Origin: Pilimelia columellifera
GTDB lineage: Bacteria > Actinomycetota > Actinomycetes > Mycobacteriales > Micromonosporaceae
Length of the DNA stretch: 64,000 nt
NCBI RefSeq assembly: GCF_039532605.1
Contig: NZ_BAAARY010000009.1
Coordinates: 62,001 to 126,000 of the forward strand
Direction of reading: 5' to 3'
Shown: piece after piece, positions 40,948-52,958 of the stretch
How the letters are laid out: the number at the start of each line of letters is the position of its first letter
How positions within the stretch are numbered: the first letter of the stretch is position 1
Notes under the pieces: model-generated
What the model was told of the DNA's origin: nothing
The model's input: only the letters and a program-made list of their open reading frames with translations
Databases searched by the model: none
Position numbers and translations under genes: made by a program

Positions 40948-42348
40948 TCAGTCGACGACGTGCCGCATGAGCTGCCGCGCCGCCTCGGTGATCGAGCCGG
41001 ACATCGACGGGTAGATCGTGATCGTGTGGGCCAGCTGGTTGACCGTGAGACCGTTCTCCACCGCCATGGTGATCGGCAGGATCAGCTCACTGGCCCGCGG
41101 CGCGACGACCACCCCGCCGATGATCTGGCCGGTCGCCGGGCGACAGAACAGCTTGACGAAGCCATCCGCCACATCCGACATCTTGGCCCGCGGGTTGCCG
41201 TCCAGACCCAGCATGACGGCCCGCGCCGGCACCTTCCCGGACTCCACGTCGTTCTGCGAGACCCCCACGGTGGCCAGCTCCGGGTCGGTGAAGACATTCG
41301 AGGCGACGGTGCGCAGCCGCAGCGGCTGGACCGCCTCGCCGAGCGCATGCCACATGGCGATCCGGCCCTGCATCGCGGCGACGCTGGCCAGCGGCAACAC
41401 CCCGGTGCAGTCGCCGGCGGCGTAGATGCCCGGGACGTTCGTCCGGGACACCCGGTCGACGGTGACGTAACCCCAGTCGTTGACCTCGACCCCGTACTCG
41501 GGCAGGCCCAGGCCGGTGGTGTTGGGGATCGATCCCACCGCCATGAGCGCATGTGAGGCGGTGACGACGCGACCGTCGGCCAGGCTCACCTCCACGCCGT
41601 CGCCGGTGTGGCGCACCGCGTCGGCGCGGGAGTTGTTGAGGATCGTCATCCCGCGGTCGCGGAAGACCTTCTCGATCGCCATCGCCGCGTCGGCGTCCTC
41701 GTGCGGCATCACCCGGTCCCTGCTGGAGACCAGGGTGACCGGCACGCCTATGGCCAGGTAGGCGCTGGCGAACTCAGCTCCGGTGACCCCGGAACCGACG
41801 ACGACGAGGTGCTCGGGCAACTGCTCCAGGTCGTACACCTGACGCCAGTTGAGGATGCGCTCGCCGTCCGGCGCCGCGCTGGCCAGCACCCGCGGAGTGG
41901 CGCCGGTGGCGACCAGGACCGTCGTGGCGTCCAGGTCGTACGAGGCGCCTTCGGCCGGGGCGACCCGGACCCGGTGGGTGTGGCCCAGGGTGTCCTCGCC
42001 GAGCCTGGCCGTGCCGGCGACCATCTGCACCCCGGCCTTCACCAGTTTGGTGTGGATGTCCCGGGACTGGGCCTGGGCCAGGCTGCGCACCCGGGCGTTG
42101 ACGATCCCCGCGTCCACGGTCAGGGCCTGCTGACCGCCGGAGAACACGCCCATCGACTCGGTGTTGCGGTGCGCGGTGACCACCTCGGAGCTGGCGATGA
42201 ACGTCTTGGACGGCACGCAGTCCGACAACACGCAGGCGCCGCCGGCGCCGGACGCCTCGACCACCGTCACCTCGGCGCCGAGCTGCGTGGCCACCAACGC
42301 GGCCTCGTAGCCGGCCGGGCCTCCACCGATGATGACGATCCGGCTCAC
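40948..42348 (-). CDS. lpdA: NAD(P)H-quinone reductase LpdA-type flavoprotein
   Basis: 466-residue FAD- and NAD-binding disulfide-reductase-fold protein. FAD site VIIGGGPAGYEAALVATQLG; redox motif GGACVLSDCVPSKTF with both Cys of C-x4-C; NAD site VVVGSGVTGAEFASAYL; second FAD motif IYAAGDCTGVLPLAS. At the C terminus, where lipoamide dehydrogenases have H-P-T-x-x-E, this reads ITIYPSMSGSITE, so the catalytic His is replaced by Tyr; that fits the LpdA quinone reductase group (Rv3303c-like). GTG start at 42348 with AGGGGGC upstream. Converges with guaB1; divergent from the cyclotransferase, as in mycobacteria. Confidence 0.9.
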   Translation of the reverse strand: MSRIVIIGGGPAGYEAALVATQLGAEVTVVEASGAGGACVLSDCVPSKTFIASSEVVTAHRNTESMGVFSGGQQALTVDAGIVNARVRSLAQAQSRDIHTKLVKAGVQMVAGTARLGEDTLGHTHRVRVAPAEGASYDLDATTVLVATGATPRVLASAAPDGERILNWRQVYDLEQLPEHLVVVGSGVTGAEFASAYLAIGVPVTLVSSRDRVMPHEDADAAMAIEKVFRDRGMTILNNSRADAVRHTGDGVEVSLADGRVVTASHALMAVGSIPNTTGLGLPEYGVEVNDWGYVTVDRVSRTNVPGIYAAGDCTGVLPLASVAAMQGRIAMWHALGEAVQPLRLRTVASNVFTDPELATVGVSQNDVESGKVPARAVMLGLDGNPRAKMSDVADGFVKLFCRPATGQIIGGVVVAPRASELILPITMAVENGLTVNQLAHTITIYPSMSGSITEAARQLMRHVVD

Positions 42349-42476
42349 GGCGCCCCCTTGGAGATCAACAACGCGCCCCGGCGAGCACGCTCTGCACAGC
42401 TCATCACGCGCGACACGCGACCGCCGCATTCTCCCCTACTTCTCCCAGGGCCACGAATCGAGCTATGGTCATCGCT

Positions 42477-42932
42477 GTGCGTCTCTACGCCGCGTACGGC
42501 TCAAACCTGGACCCGGCCCGCATGCGGGCCTACTGCCCGCACTCCCCCATGGTTGGGGTCGGGTGGTTGGAAGGGTGGCGGCTGACCTTCGCCGGGGAGG
42601 AATCCCTGGGTTGGGAGGGCGCGGTCACCACGGTGGTCGAGTCGCCCGGCGACCGGGTCTTCGTCGCCCTGTATGACGTCCACCAGTGGGACGCCGCCCA
42701 GCTCGACGAGATCGAGGGCGTCGGCGCCGGCACCTACCGCAAACTCACCGTCCGGGTGGCGACGCTGGAAGGTGAGTCACCAGCGTGGATCTACGTCTTC
42801 GAGGGCTACGAAGGCGGCCTGCCGACGGCCTGGTACCTGTCGGAGATCGCCAACGCGGCGGAGAAGGCGGGCGCCCCGGACGACTACGTTGCCGCGCTCC
42901 GGGCCCGCCCGACCAGCACCTCACACCCCTGA
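42477..42932 (+). CDS. Gamma-glutamylcyclotransferase-family protein
   Basis: 151 residues starting VRLYAAYGSNLDPARMRAYC, the Y-G-S-N-L signature of the GGCT/AIG2 fold, with the likely catalytic Glu in DAAQLDEIEGVGAGTYRKL and the strand ESPAWIYVFEGYEGG. GGCT enzymes release 5-oxoproline from gamma-glutamyl amines; the bacterial substrate is unknown. I chose the GTG at 42477, since TATGGT lies seven bases before it and the frame's earlier ATG is only four codons upstream. Counterpart of Rv3304, divergent from lpdA in both genomes. Confidence 0.85.
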   Translation: MRLYAAYGSNLDPARMRAYCPHSPMVGVGWLEGWRLTFAGEESLGWEGAVTTVVESPGDRVFVALYDVHQWDAAQLDEIEGVGAGTYRKLTVRVATLEGESPAWIYVFEGYEGGLPTAWYLSEIANAAEKAGAPDDYVAALRARPTSTSHP

Positions 42933-42936
42933 CGGC

Positions 42937-43935
42937 TCAGCCCGCGGCCGACACCGTCCGCTCGTAGATGTCCGCCTCATAGGAGGCGGACATGCCGACC
43001 GAGGTGTACAGGTCGTACGCCCGGGTCGGGTTGGTGAGGTCGACGCCGAGGCCGGCCCAGGCGCGTCCCTTCGCCGCGTAGATGGCGAAGGCGTGCCGCA
43101 ACAGCGCCCGGCCCACCCCGCGGCCCCGGTGCTCGCGCAGCACGGCGAGGTTACGCACCCAACCCTCCGATCGGGCGTCCCCGTCCGACGGGCCCGGCCC
43201 GGCGTTCGTGGTCTTGTCGGACGCCGACTGGACGATGCCGACCGCGACACCGTCCACCTCGGCCACGAGCCATTCGTCCCACTCGGGGGCGGCGATCACG
43301 GCCAGCCGTTCCCGCCACCGCTGGTAGGTCTGCGGCAGGTAGTCGGGGGTGTCCTGAAAGGCGGCGTCGAGGATCGTGAAGAACGTCCGCAGGTCAGCGT
43401 CGTCGACGCTGCGCAGCGGGCGGATGAGCACCCCCGGCGGCGGATCGGGGAGCCGGGCGTCGGCCGCCGTCAACGGCCGGGCCATCCGGGCGTACCGCTT
43501 GACGAAGGCGAAGCCCGCCGACCGCAGAAGCGCGATGTAGCGCAGCTCGGTCGGAATGGCGCCGGCGCGGACCCGCACCTGCTCACGCCCGGCGGCGGCG
43601 GCCCGCTCGACCACCCGGCCCAGCAGCAGGTCCAGCAGCGGCGGCTGGGCGGGCACGCCGTGTTCCGGATGGACGTACACCTCGACGTTCTCGCGGTCGG
43701 CGCCGTGCGGGTTCTCCAGGTACGCCCAGGCGACGACCTCCCCGGCCGGGTCGACGGCGAGCCAGGAATCGGCGGCGGGATCGAAATTCGGCGCCCGGAG
43801 CACCTCCTCGACCTCGTCCGCCCCGAAGTCCGGGTAGCCGACCGAGGCGATGTCGCTGGCGTGCACGACCGCCAGGATCGCCGCGATGTCGTCGAGGGTG
43901 GGTCGGCGGGTGGTCCAGCCATCGGGGAGCGTCAC
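42937..43935 (-). CDS. Tandem-domain GNAT N-acetyltransferase
   Basis: 332 residues. Two GNAT-like domains: the N-terminal half (about 1-155; TTRRPTLDDIAAILAVVHAS, then WLAVDPAGEVVAWAYLENPH) has a weak CoA loop. The C-terminal half (about 165-330) has the full acetyl-CoA loop LREHRGRGVGRALLRHAF and VDLTNPTRAYDLYTSVGM. The pattern is like the mycothiol synthase group, though it is not clearly that enzyme. The start is uncertain: GTG 43935 begins just before the first domain, and other starts lie up to 37 codons upstream. It converges with the cyclotransferase gene, with a 4-base gap. Confidence 0.8.
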   Translation of the reverse strand: MTLPDGWTTRRPTLDDIAAILAVVHASDIASVGYPDFGADEVEEVLRAPNFDPAADSWLAVDPAGEVVAWAYLENPHGADRENVEVYVHPEHGVPAQPPLLDLLLGRVVERAAAAGREQVRVRAGAIPTELRYIALLRSAGFAFVKRYARMARPLTAADARLPDPPPGVLIRPLRSVDDADLRTFFTILDAAFQDTPDYLPQTYQRWRERLAVIAAPEWDEWLVAEVDGVAVGIVQSASDKTTNAGPGPSDGDARSEGWVRNLAVLREHRGRGVGRALLRHAFAIYAAKGRAWAGLGVDLTNPTRAYDLYTSVGMSASYEADIYERTVSAAG

Positions 43936-44003
43936 GACAGCAATTCGAACCGATCCGCCGGCCGCTGTCACCGGGTTTTCCGGATCGCGGGCCACGGACC
44001 GGC

Positions 44004-44762
44004 TCAGGCGACCTGTCGCGTCGCCGCAGCCTCGCAGCGTCGCCACGCGGCGTGGAGCAGATCGACCAGCTCACCCCGCTCGGCCGGGGTGAGGCCGGCC
44101 ATCGCCCGGCCGACCATGCTGTCGGCGACCTGGTCGGACCAGACCCGCCGACGGACCAGGGGGGCGCCCGGCGGGTAGGGCCCGGCCCAGCCCAGCGCGG
44201 CGGCGCCCCGTTCGCCGTCGGGGCCGCCGAGGATCGACTCGACCGGGCTGAGCCCGGCGGCCCGTACCGCGATGAGATGGGCGCCGAGCCGGAGTTCGCG
44301 CAACAGGTGCAGCAGCACCGCGGCCCGGGCCCCCGGCGTGACGTCCGGGCTGGGCATGGACCGCCAGGCGACGAACAACGGCAGCCCGGCGCCGTCGGCG
44401 TTGCGGACGACCGGCGCGGCCAGGTCGATGAGCCGACGCACCCGGACGAACCCGTCGAGGTGCTCGGTGCCCCACCGGCAGCACTCGGCGATGCTCTGCG
44501 CGGCGATCTCCACCGGCGGCCGGACCCGGCGCGCGGCGTCCCAGGCATCCCGGACCAGGTCCGGGGCGAAGAAGCCGAGCGCCGCGGCGACCGTGTCGGC
44601 GGACGCCTCGCCGAGCACCCCGCCCCGGCTGGCCACATGGAACGACCAACCCGACAGCCCCCAGCGGCGGGCTCTACGGACGGTCATCGGGCAGTCGATG
44701 TAGGCGCTGCCGAGCCACTGCGTCGGTATCCGGCTCGCGGCAGCCGCGTGTTCGGGGGTCAC
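44004..44762 (-). CDS. SCO6745-like helical protein
   Basis: 252 residues, mostly helical. VRRARRWGLSGWSFHVASR near the N terminus and LPLFVAWRSMPSPDVTPG, then AAVLLHLLRELRLGAHLIAV, follow the SCO6745 family pattern (a central helical segment with an L-R-E-x-R-x-x-x-H box; here R-L-G-A-H). The function of the family is unknown; members are often beside oxidoreductases or GNATs. I chose the GTG at 44762, six bases after CACAAT; a GTG at 44795 would add 11 residues. Upstream is a 126-base divergent region shared with the DUF4349 lipoprotein gene. Confidence 0.6.
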   Translation of the reverse strand: MTPEHAAAASRIPTQWLGSAYIDCPMTVRRARRWGLSGWSFHVASRGGVLGEASADTVAAALGFFAPDLVRDAWDAARRVRPPVEIAAQSIAECCRWGTEHLDGFVRVRRLIDLAAPVVRNADGAGLPLFVAWRSMPSPDVTPGARAAVLLHLLRELRLGAHLIAVRAAGLSPVESILGGPDGERGAAALGWAGPYPPGAPLVRRRVWSDQVADSMVGRAMAGLTPAERGELVDLLHAAWRRCEAAATRQVA

Positions 44763-44888
44763 CCGCCGATTGTGCCTGCGATCGACGTCGCTCACTGCCC
44801 CCGCCGTGGAGGAACCCCACCGGAACCAGGGGCGTCCCACCGCCAACAGCACGCGCCCCCGGGCGCGACGGGGAAAACGGAGGACCCG

Positions 44889-45800
44889 ATGACCAGTTCC
44901 AGCCGTTTCGCCACAGCGCGGGCGCTGGCCGTGACCGTGGCGGCGTCGCTCGTCGCCGGTTGCGGCGCCGACGACGCCTCGTCCCGGTCGGCGCCGGCGC
45001 CGGCCGTCCACCAGGACGCCGAGAACGCCTACCAGGACACGGCCGGGCTACGCCAGGCCGAGGGCCAGGGTCGGCCCGCAACGCCGGCGCCGGTGGCCGC
45101 GGACCGTCGACAGGTCATCCACACCGGTTCGCTGACCGTCCGGGTGGACCGGTCGGCGCGGGTCGACGAGGCGGCGGCGAAAGCGATCAGCATCGCCCGC
45201 GCCGCTGGCGGATACGTCGGCGGCGACCAACGCGCCCACGACGGCGACCAGTCACGGGCCACGGTGGAGCTGCGGATCCCGGCCTCCCGGTTCGGCGCCG
45301 TCGTCGACGAGCTGGCCAAGGTGGGCGACCGCGAGGAAGGGCGGGAGCTGAGCGCCGACGACGTCACCGAACAGGTGGTCGACCTCGACGTCCGGATCGC
45401 CAGCCAGCAGGCCAGCGTCACCCGCACCCGGGCGCTGCTCGCCCGCGCCAGCTCCATCACCGAGCTGGTGTCGGTGGAGGGCGAGCTTGCGGAGCGGGAG
45501 AAGGAGCTGGCCTCGCTCCAGGCGCGCCAACGGAGCCTCGCCGACGCGGTCGCGATGTCGACGCTGCGTCTGGCCATCCTCGGCCCGGACGTCGCCGCCG
45601 ACGGGCCGACGACCGGCTTCGTGGCCGGGCTGAAGGCCGGCTGGGGCGCGTTCACCAGCTCGTTGCAGGTGGCCGTGACCGTGCTCGGCGCCCTGCTGCC
45701 GTGGCTGGTCCTGATCGGCGTGCCGATGGCCGGGCTCCTCGTCGCCCTGCGGCGTCGCCGTCCGGCAGCCCGCGTGGACCCCAGCGGGCCGACGACCTGA
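44889..45800 (+). CDS. DUF4349 lipoprotein
   Basis: 303 residues. A signal peptide with lipobox LVAGC (lipidated Cys near residue 25) is followed by a spacer and a DUF4349 domain (about 75-300). The domain contains VIHTGSLTVRVD, GGYVGGDQRAHDG, then a coiled-coil region (SVEGELAEREKELASLQARQ) and a C-terminal membrane helix (ALLPWLVLIGVPMAGLLVAL), so the protein is tethered at both ends. The ATG has GGAGG 5 bases upstream. DUF4349 proteins are widespread envelope proteins of unknown function. The stop lies inside a terminator-like hairpin. Confidence 0.88.
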   Translation: MTSSSRFATARALAVTVAASLVAGCGADDASSRSAPAPAVHQDAENAYQDTAGLRQAEGQGRPATPAPVAADRRQVIHTGSLTVRVDRSARVDEAAAKAISIARAAGGYVGGDQRAHDGDQSRATVELRIPASRFGAVVDELAKVGDREEGRELSADDVTEQVVDLDVRIASQQASVTRTRALLARASSITELVSVEGELAEREKELASLQARQRSLADAVAMSTLRLAILGPDVAADGPTTGFVAGLKAGWGAFTSSLQVAVTVLGALLPWLVLIGVPMAGLLVALRRRRPAARVDPSGPTT

Positions 45801-45823
45801 CCAACCGCCCGCCGGTCAGGTCG
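45793..45823. terminator. Bidirectional terminator hairpin
   Basis: CGACCTGACC (45793-45802) and GGTCAGGTCG (45814-45823) form a perfect 10-bp stem with an 11-base loop between two convergent genes. The stop codon of the DUF4349 gene lies in the left arm. Confidence 0.65.
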
Positions 45824-45833
45824 CCCGGCGCGG

Positions 45834-47129
45834 TCACATGCCGTCGAGCGCGGCGACGGCCGTCTGGGCCATCACCCGGACGCCGCAGCCGATCGCGCGT
45901 TCGTCCACGTCGAAGCCACCCTGGTGGATGTCGAGGGCGCCCTCGCTGCCGGCGGTCGCCGTGCCGAGTCGGATCATGGCGCCGGGCACCTGCTCCAGGT
46001 AGAAGGAGAAGTCCTCGCCCCCCATGCTGATCTCGGCCTCCACGACGTGGTCGGCGCCGATGGCCGCCCCGGCGGCGGCGGCGATGACCGCGTTCGCCCG
46101 ACGATCGTTGATCACCGGTGGCACGCCGCGGGTGTAGGCCACCTCGGCGTCCGCGCCGGTGCCGGCGACCGCCGCGCGGACCAGCTCCTCGATGAGGTCC
46201 GGGGCGCCGCGCCAGGCGTCCCGGCTCAGCACCCGCAGGGTGCCCTTGACCATGCCCGACCCGGGGATGGCGTTGAACGCCTCACCGGCGTGCACGGTGC
46301 CCCAGACCATCGACAGGCCGGCCCGTGGGTCCACCCGGCGGCCCAACAGCGCCGGAACGTCTACAATCACCCGGCCCAGGGCCTGGACGAGGTCGGCGGT
46401 GACGTGCGGCCGGGCGGTGTGCCCGCCCTTGCCGGTCAGTCGCACCTCGACAGTGTCAGCCGCCGCGGTGAACGGCCCGGAGCGCACCCCGACCGTCCCG
46501 ACGGTCAGCTGCGGCGCGCAGTGCAGGGCGTAGACCGCGCCGACGTCAATGAGGCCGCCGGCGCCGATGACCTCCGGCGCTCCCGACGGCACCGACTCCT
46601 CGGCGGGTTGGAAGAGCATCCGCACCCGGCCGGGCAGCTCTCCCCGGCTGGCCGCTTCGGCCAACGCCTTGGCTACCCCGAGCATGACGGTGGTGTGCAC
46701 GTCATGCCCGCAGGCGTGGGCGACGTTGGCGACCGTCGACCGGTACGCGACGTCCTTGATGTCCTGGAGCGGGAGCGCGTCCATGTCGGCGCGCAGCGCC
46801 ACCACCCGGTCCCCGTCGCCGATGTCGCAGATGACGCCGTTGCCCTTGGGTAGCAGGCGCGGCGTGAGCCCGGCTACGGCCAGCTCCCGCGCTACCAACG
46901 CGGCCGTCTCGAACTCCTGGTGCGACAGCTCGGGGTGGGCGTGGATATGGCGGCGTACCGCCACCAGCTCGTCGCTGCGGGCGGCGAGCCAACCGTCCAG
47001 CCAGGTCAGGGCCGGCCCGGCGGTCAGGGCGGTGGCGGCATCGTGCCGGGGTGAGGCGTGCGCGTTGGCGGTCGGCACGGGGCGACGCGCGTCGGCGTCA
47101 TGGTCGGGTCGGGTCAGCGCGGTTGTCAC
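45834..47129 (-). CDS. M20-family amidohydrolase
   Basis: 431 residues. Metal-dependent amidohydrolase of the AmiA/HipO type. RRHIHAHPELSHQEFETAAL, VALRADMDALPLQDIKD and HACGHDVHTTVMLGVAKALA carry the metal ligands; FQPAEESVPSGAPEVI and GGEDFSFYLEQVPGAMIRLG complete the site. Such enzymes deacylate amino-acid conjugates. It corresponds by position to amiA1/amiB1 of M. tuberculosis. The start is ambiguous: GTG 47129 gives a normal length, while a GTG at 47264 with an AAGGG site would add a Pro/Arg-rich extension of 45 residues. Converges with the DUF4349 gene at a shared terminator. Confidence 0.88.
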   Translation of the reverse strand: MTTALTRPDHDADARRPVPTANAHASPRHDAATALTAGPALTWLDGWLAARSDELVAVRRHIHAHPELSHQEFETAALVARELAVAGLTPRLLPKGNGVICDIGDGDRVVALRADMDALPLQDIKDVAYRSTVANVAHACGHDVHTTVMLGVAKALAEAASRGELPGRVRMLFQPAEESVPSGAPEVIGAGGLIDVGAVYALHCAPQLTVGTVGVRSGPFTAAADTVEVRLTGKGGHTARPHVTADLVQALGRVIVDVPALLGRRVDPRAGLSMVWGTVHAGEAFNAIPGSGMVKGTLRVLSRDAWRGAPDLIEELVRAAVAGTGADAEVAYTRGVPPVINDRRANAVIAAAAGAAIGADHVVEAEISMGGEDFSFYLEQVPGAMIRLGTATAGSEGALDIHQGGFDVDERAIGCGVRVMAQTAVAALDGM

Positions 47130-47428
47130 GGTGGCGTCTCGATCTCGTCTGGTCGTGGTCGACGGCCCGGCCCCGCGCGGTCGCGGACTGGCCGGACGCG
47201 ACGTCGGCGGCGGGTCGTCGCCTGGGTCGGGCCCGGGGGCCGCGGTGCCCGGTGTCCGTGCCACCGCAGCCGCCCTTCTCCCAACATCACGGCGCCGTCG
47301 GCTCGCTCACGGCAGCGCCACTTTCGCAACCTACCCAGTTCGTGGAAGTTTGCACCTTGGTTTGTCGGGGGACGACCCAGGTTAACGCAGGTCAGGGGCG
47401 TGACTTTGGACGGCGCGCGCCGGAACCG
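47130..47428. other. Intergenic region upstream of the amidohydrolase
   Basis: I see no convincing gene in these 299 bases. The part near 47320-47400 is less GC-rich and holds TAGGTT (minus strand, 47328-47333), a possible -10. If used, it would give a long leader to the amidohydrolase or favour its upstream GTG at 47264. No riboswitch or terminator fold was recognisable by eye. Confidence 0.4.
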
Positions 47429-49009
<1,581 letters not shown>

Positions 49010-49263
49010 GCCGCCGATCGTAGAGGCCACGTCGGGGACGACGCGCCGGCGGCGCCGCGACCGCGTCGCCGCGGGGCGTCACCCGTACGGAGGGAAAGCG
49101 GTTGGACACGACGAGTGCGTACGGCATCACTGTTCGGGGCCAACCGGTCCGCTCCCTTTGCGAGCGAACCGTCGAGCCACGAAGATGGTTCCGTGCGGCG
49201 CAAGCCTCTCGATATGCATACCCGTAGATCCCTCGACGTTCTCGTGACTCGGCGGCGTTTCCT

Positions 49264-51264
<2,001 letters not shown>

Positions 51265-51294
51265 CCTGGCCGCTGGACGTGCTAGTAACAGCGG

Positions 51295-52929
51295 ATGGCC
51301 TCTGGCGATCTGCGCACCGACGTCCTGCGGTGGATCGACGACGACCCCGACCCGGTGGACCGGGCGGAGCTGCGCCGGCTCCTCGATGACTGGCCGCGTT
51401 CGACGCCAGAGCTGACGGAGCGGTTCGCCGCCCCGTTGGCGTTCGGGACCGCCGGGCTGCGTGGGGTGCTGCGGGCCGGCCCGAACGGCATGAACCTCGC
51501 CGTGGTCACCGCGGCCGCCTCGGGCCTGGTCCGCTGGCTGGCCGAACGGGACGCCGTCGGGCCCCTGGTGATCGGGTACGACGCGCGCCGCGGCTCGCGG
51601 GCGTTCGCCGAGCGAACCGCGGCGGTCGCCACCGGCGCCGGCCGGCCGGCGATGGTCCTGCCCCGCCCGCTGCCGACCCCGGTGCTGGCGTACGCGGTGC
51701 GGTCGCTGGGCGCGGCGGCAGGCGTCATGGTGACCGCCAGCCACAACCCGGCGGCCGACAACGGCTACAAGGTGTACCTGGGGCCGCTGGGCGGGCGGTG
51801 GGGCGTCGGCGCGCAGATCGCCTCCCCGGTGGACGCGGAGATCAGCGCGGCGATCGCGACGGTCGGGCCGTTGGCCCGGGTGCCGCTGGGCGGCCCGGGC
51901 GAGACGCTGGGCGACGAGGTGGTGGCGTCCTATCTGGCCGCCGCGGCCGCTCTGCTGAGCCCAGGCCCCCGCTCCCTTCGGACGGTCTACACCCCACTGC
52001 ACGGCGTGGGGCGGGAGGTGTTCGACGCGGCGTTCGCGAGGGCGGGGTTCGACCCGCCGACAGTGGTGGCCAGTCAGGCCCGGCCGGATCCGACTTTTCC
52101 CACCGTCGCGTTCCCGAACCCGGAGGAGCCGGGAGCGATGGACCGGCTGCTGGATCTGGCCCGGGAGACCGACGCGGACCTGGCGGTCGCGAACGACCCG
52201 GACGCGGACCGGTGCGCGGTGGCCGTCCCCGACGGCGGTCGGTGGCGGACGCTGCACGGTGACGAGCTGGGCGTGCTGCTCGCCGACCATCTCATGCGAA
52301 GCGGCGCCCGGGGCGTCTACGCGACCACGATCGTGTCGTCGTCGATGCTGGCGGCGTTGTGCGCCAGCCGGGGCGAGGCGCACGCCGCGACGCTGACCGG
52401 GTTCAAGTGGATCGTGCGGGCGGGCGACCTGGCTTTCGGTTACGAGGAGGCGCTCGGCTACTGCGTCGCGCCGGGTGTGGTCAGGGACAAGGACGGGATC
52501 ACGGCGGCGCTGCTGGTGGCGGAGCTGGCCGCGCGGTTGCGCGCCGACGGCCAGAGCGTGGCCGGGCGGCTGGACGCCCTGGCCGTGGAGTGCGGGGCGC
52601 ACGTCACCGACCAGCTGGCGGCGCGCCTGCCGTCCCCGGCGGCCATCGCGGCGGCCATGGCCGCGCTGCGGGCGGCGCCGCCGAGAGCGCTCGCCGGGGC
52701 GCCGGTGACCGCGGTGGAGGATCTGCTCCCCGGGGCGGACGTGCTCATCGTGCGGGCCGCGGGCCGCCGGGTGGTGTTCCGGCCTTCGGGCACCGAGCCC
52801 AAACTCAAGGCGTACCTGGAGGCAGTCGAGCCGGTGGCCGCCGGCGACGTGGCCGGGGCGCGGGCCCGCGCCGGGGAGGCGCTCGCCACGATGCGCGCCG
52901 AGTTCGCCGGCCGCCTTGGCGGCGCCTGA
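51295..52929 (+). CDS. pmmB: Phospho-sugar mutase (PmmB / phosphopentomutase-like)
   Basis: 544-residue phosphohexomutase-superfamily enzyme. The start region FAAPLAFGTAGLRGVLRAGP is typical of the long PmmB branch. Phosphoserine loop MVTASHNPAADNGYKVYLGP with Ser149; metal loop NDPDADRCAVAVPDG; sugar loop FGYEEALGYCV; phosphate loop FRPSGTEPKLKAYLEAV. Long mutases of this branch act on pentose or hexose phosphates. The position close to upp and deoC favours a role in (deoxy)ribose phosphate salvage, which is inference. The order matches Rv3308-Rv3309c. Confidence 0.92.
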   Translation: MASGDLRTDVLRWIDDDPDPVDRAELRRLLDDWPRSTPELTERFAAPLAFGTAGLRGVLRAGPNGMNLAVVTAAASGLVRWLAERDAVGPLVIGYDARRGSRAFAERTAAVATGAGRPAMVLPRPLPTPVLAYAVRSLGAAAGVMVTASHNPAADNGYKVYLGPLGGRWGVGAQIASPVDAEISAAIATVGPLARVPLGGPGETLGDEVVASYLAAAAALLSPGPRSLRTVYTPLHGVGREVFDAAFARAGFDPPTVVASQARPDPTFPTVAFPNPEEPGAMDRLLDLARETDADLAVANDPDADRCAVAVPDGGRWRTLHGDELGVLLADHLMRSGARGVYATTIVSSSMLAALCASRGEAHAATLTGFKWIVRAGDLAFGYEEALGYCVAPGVVRDKDGITAALLVAELAARLRADGQSVAGRLDALAVECGAHVTDQLAARLPSPAAIAAAMAALRAAPPRALAGAPVTAVEDLLPGADVLIVRAAGRRVVFRPSGTEPKLKAYLEAVEPVAAGDVAGARARAGEALATMRAEFAGRLGGA

Positions 52930-52958
52930 GTCGGTCAGGCGGACCGGCCGGACGAGGG

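Noticed and set aside
47126..47329. 67-residue open frame upstream of the amidohydrolase
   Set aside because: Arg/Pro-rich translation without conserved features, and the frame overlaps the amidohydrolase start region.
49010..49263. Possible riboswitch upstream of the second kinase or the mutase
   Set aside because: I could not find a conserved riboswitch core by eye. The B12-dependent mutase is leaderless-like on the other strand, which leaves no room for one.
52932..52946. Small hairpin between pmmB and the carboxylate-amine ligase
   Set aside because: Only five base pairs (CGGTC/GACCG); too weak to call a terminator.
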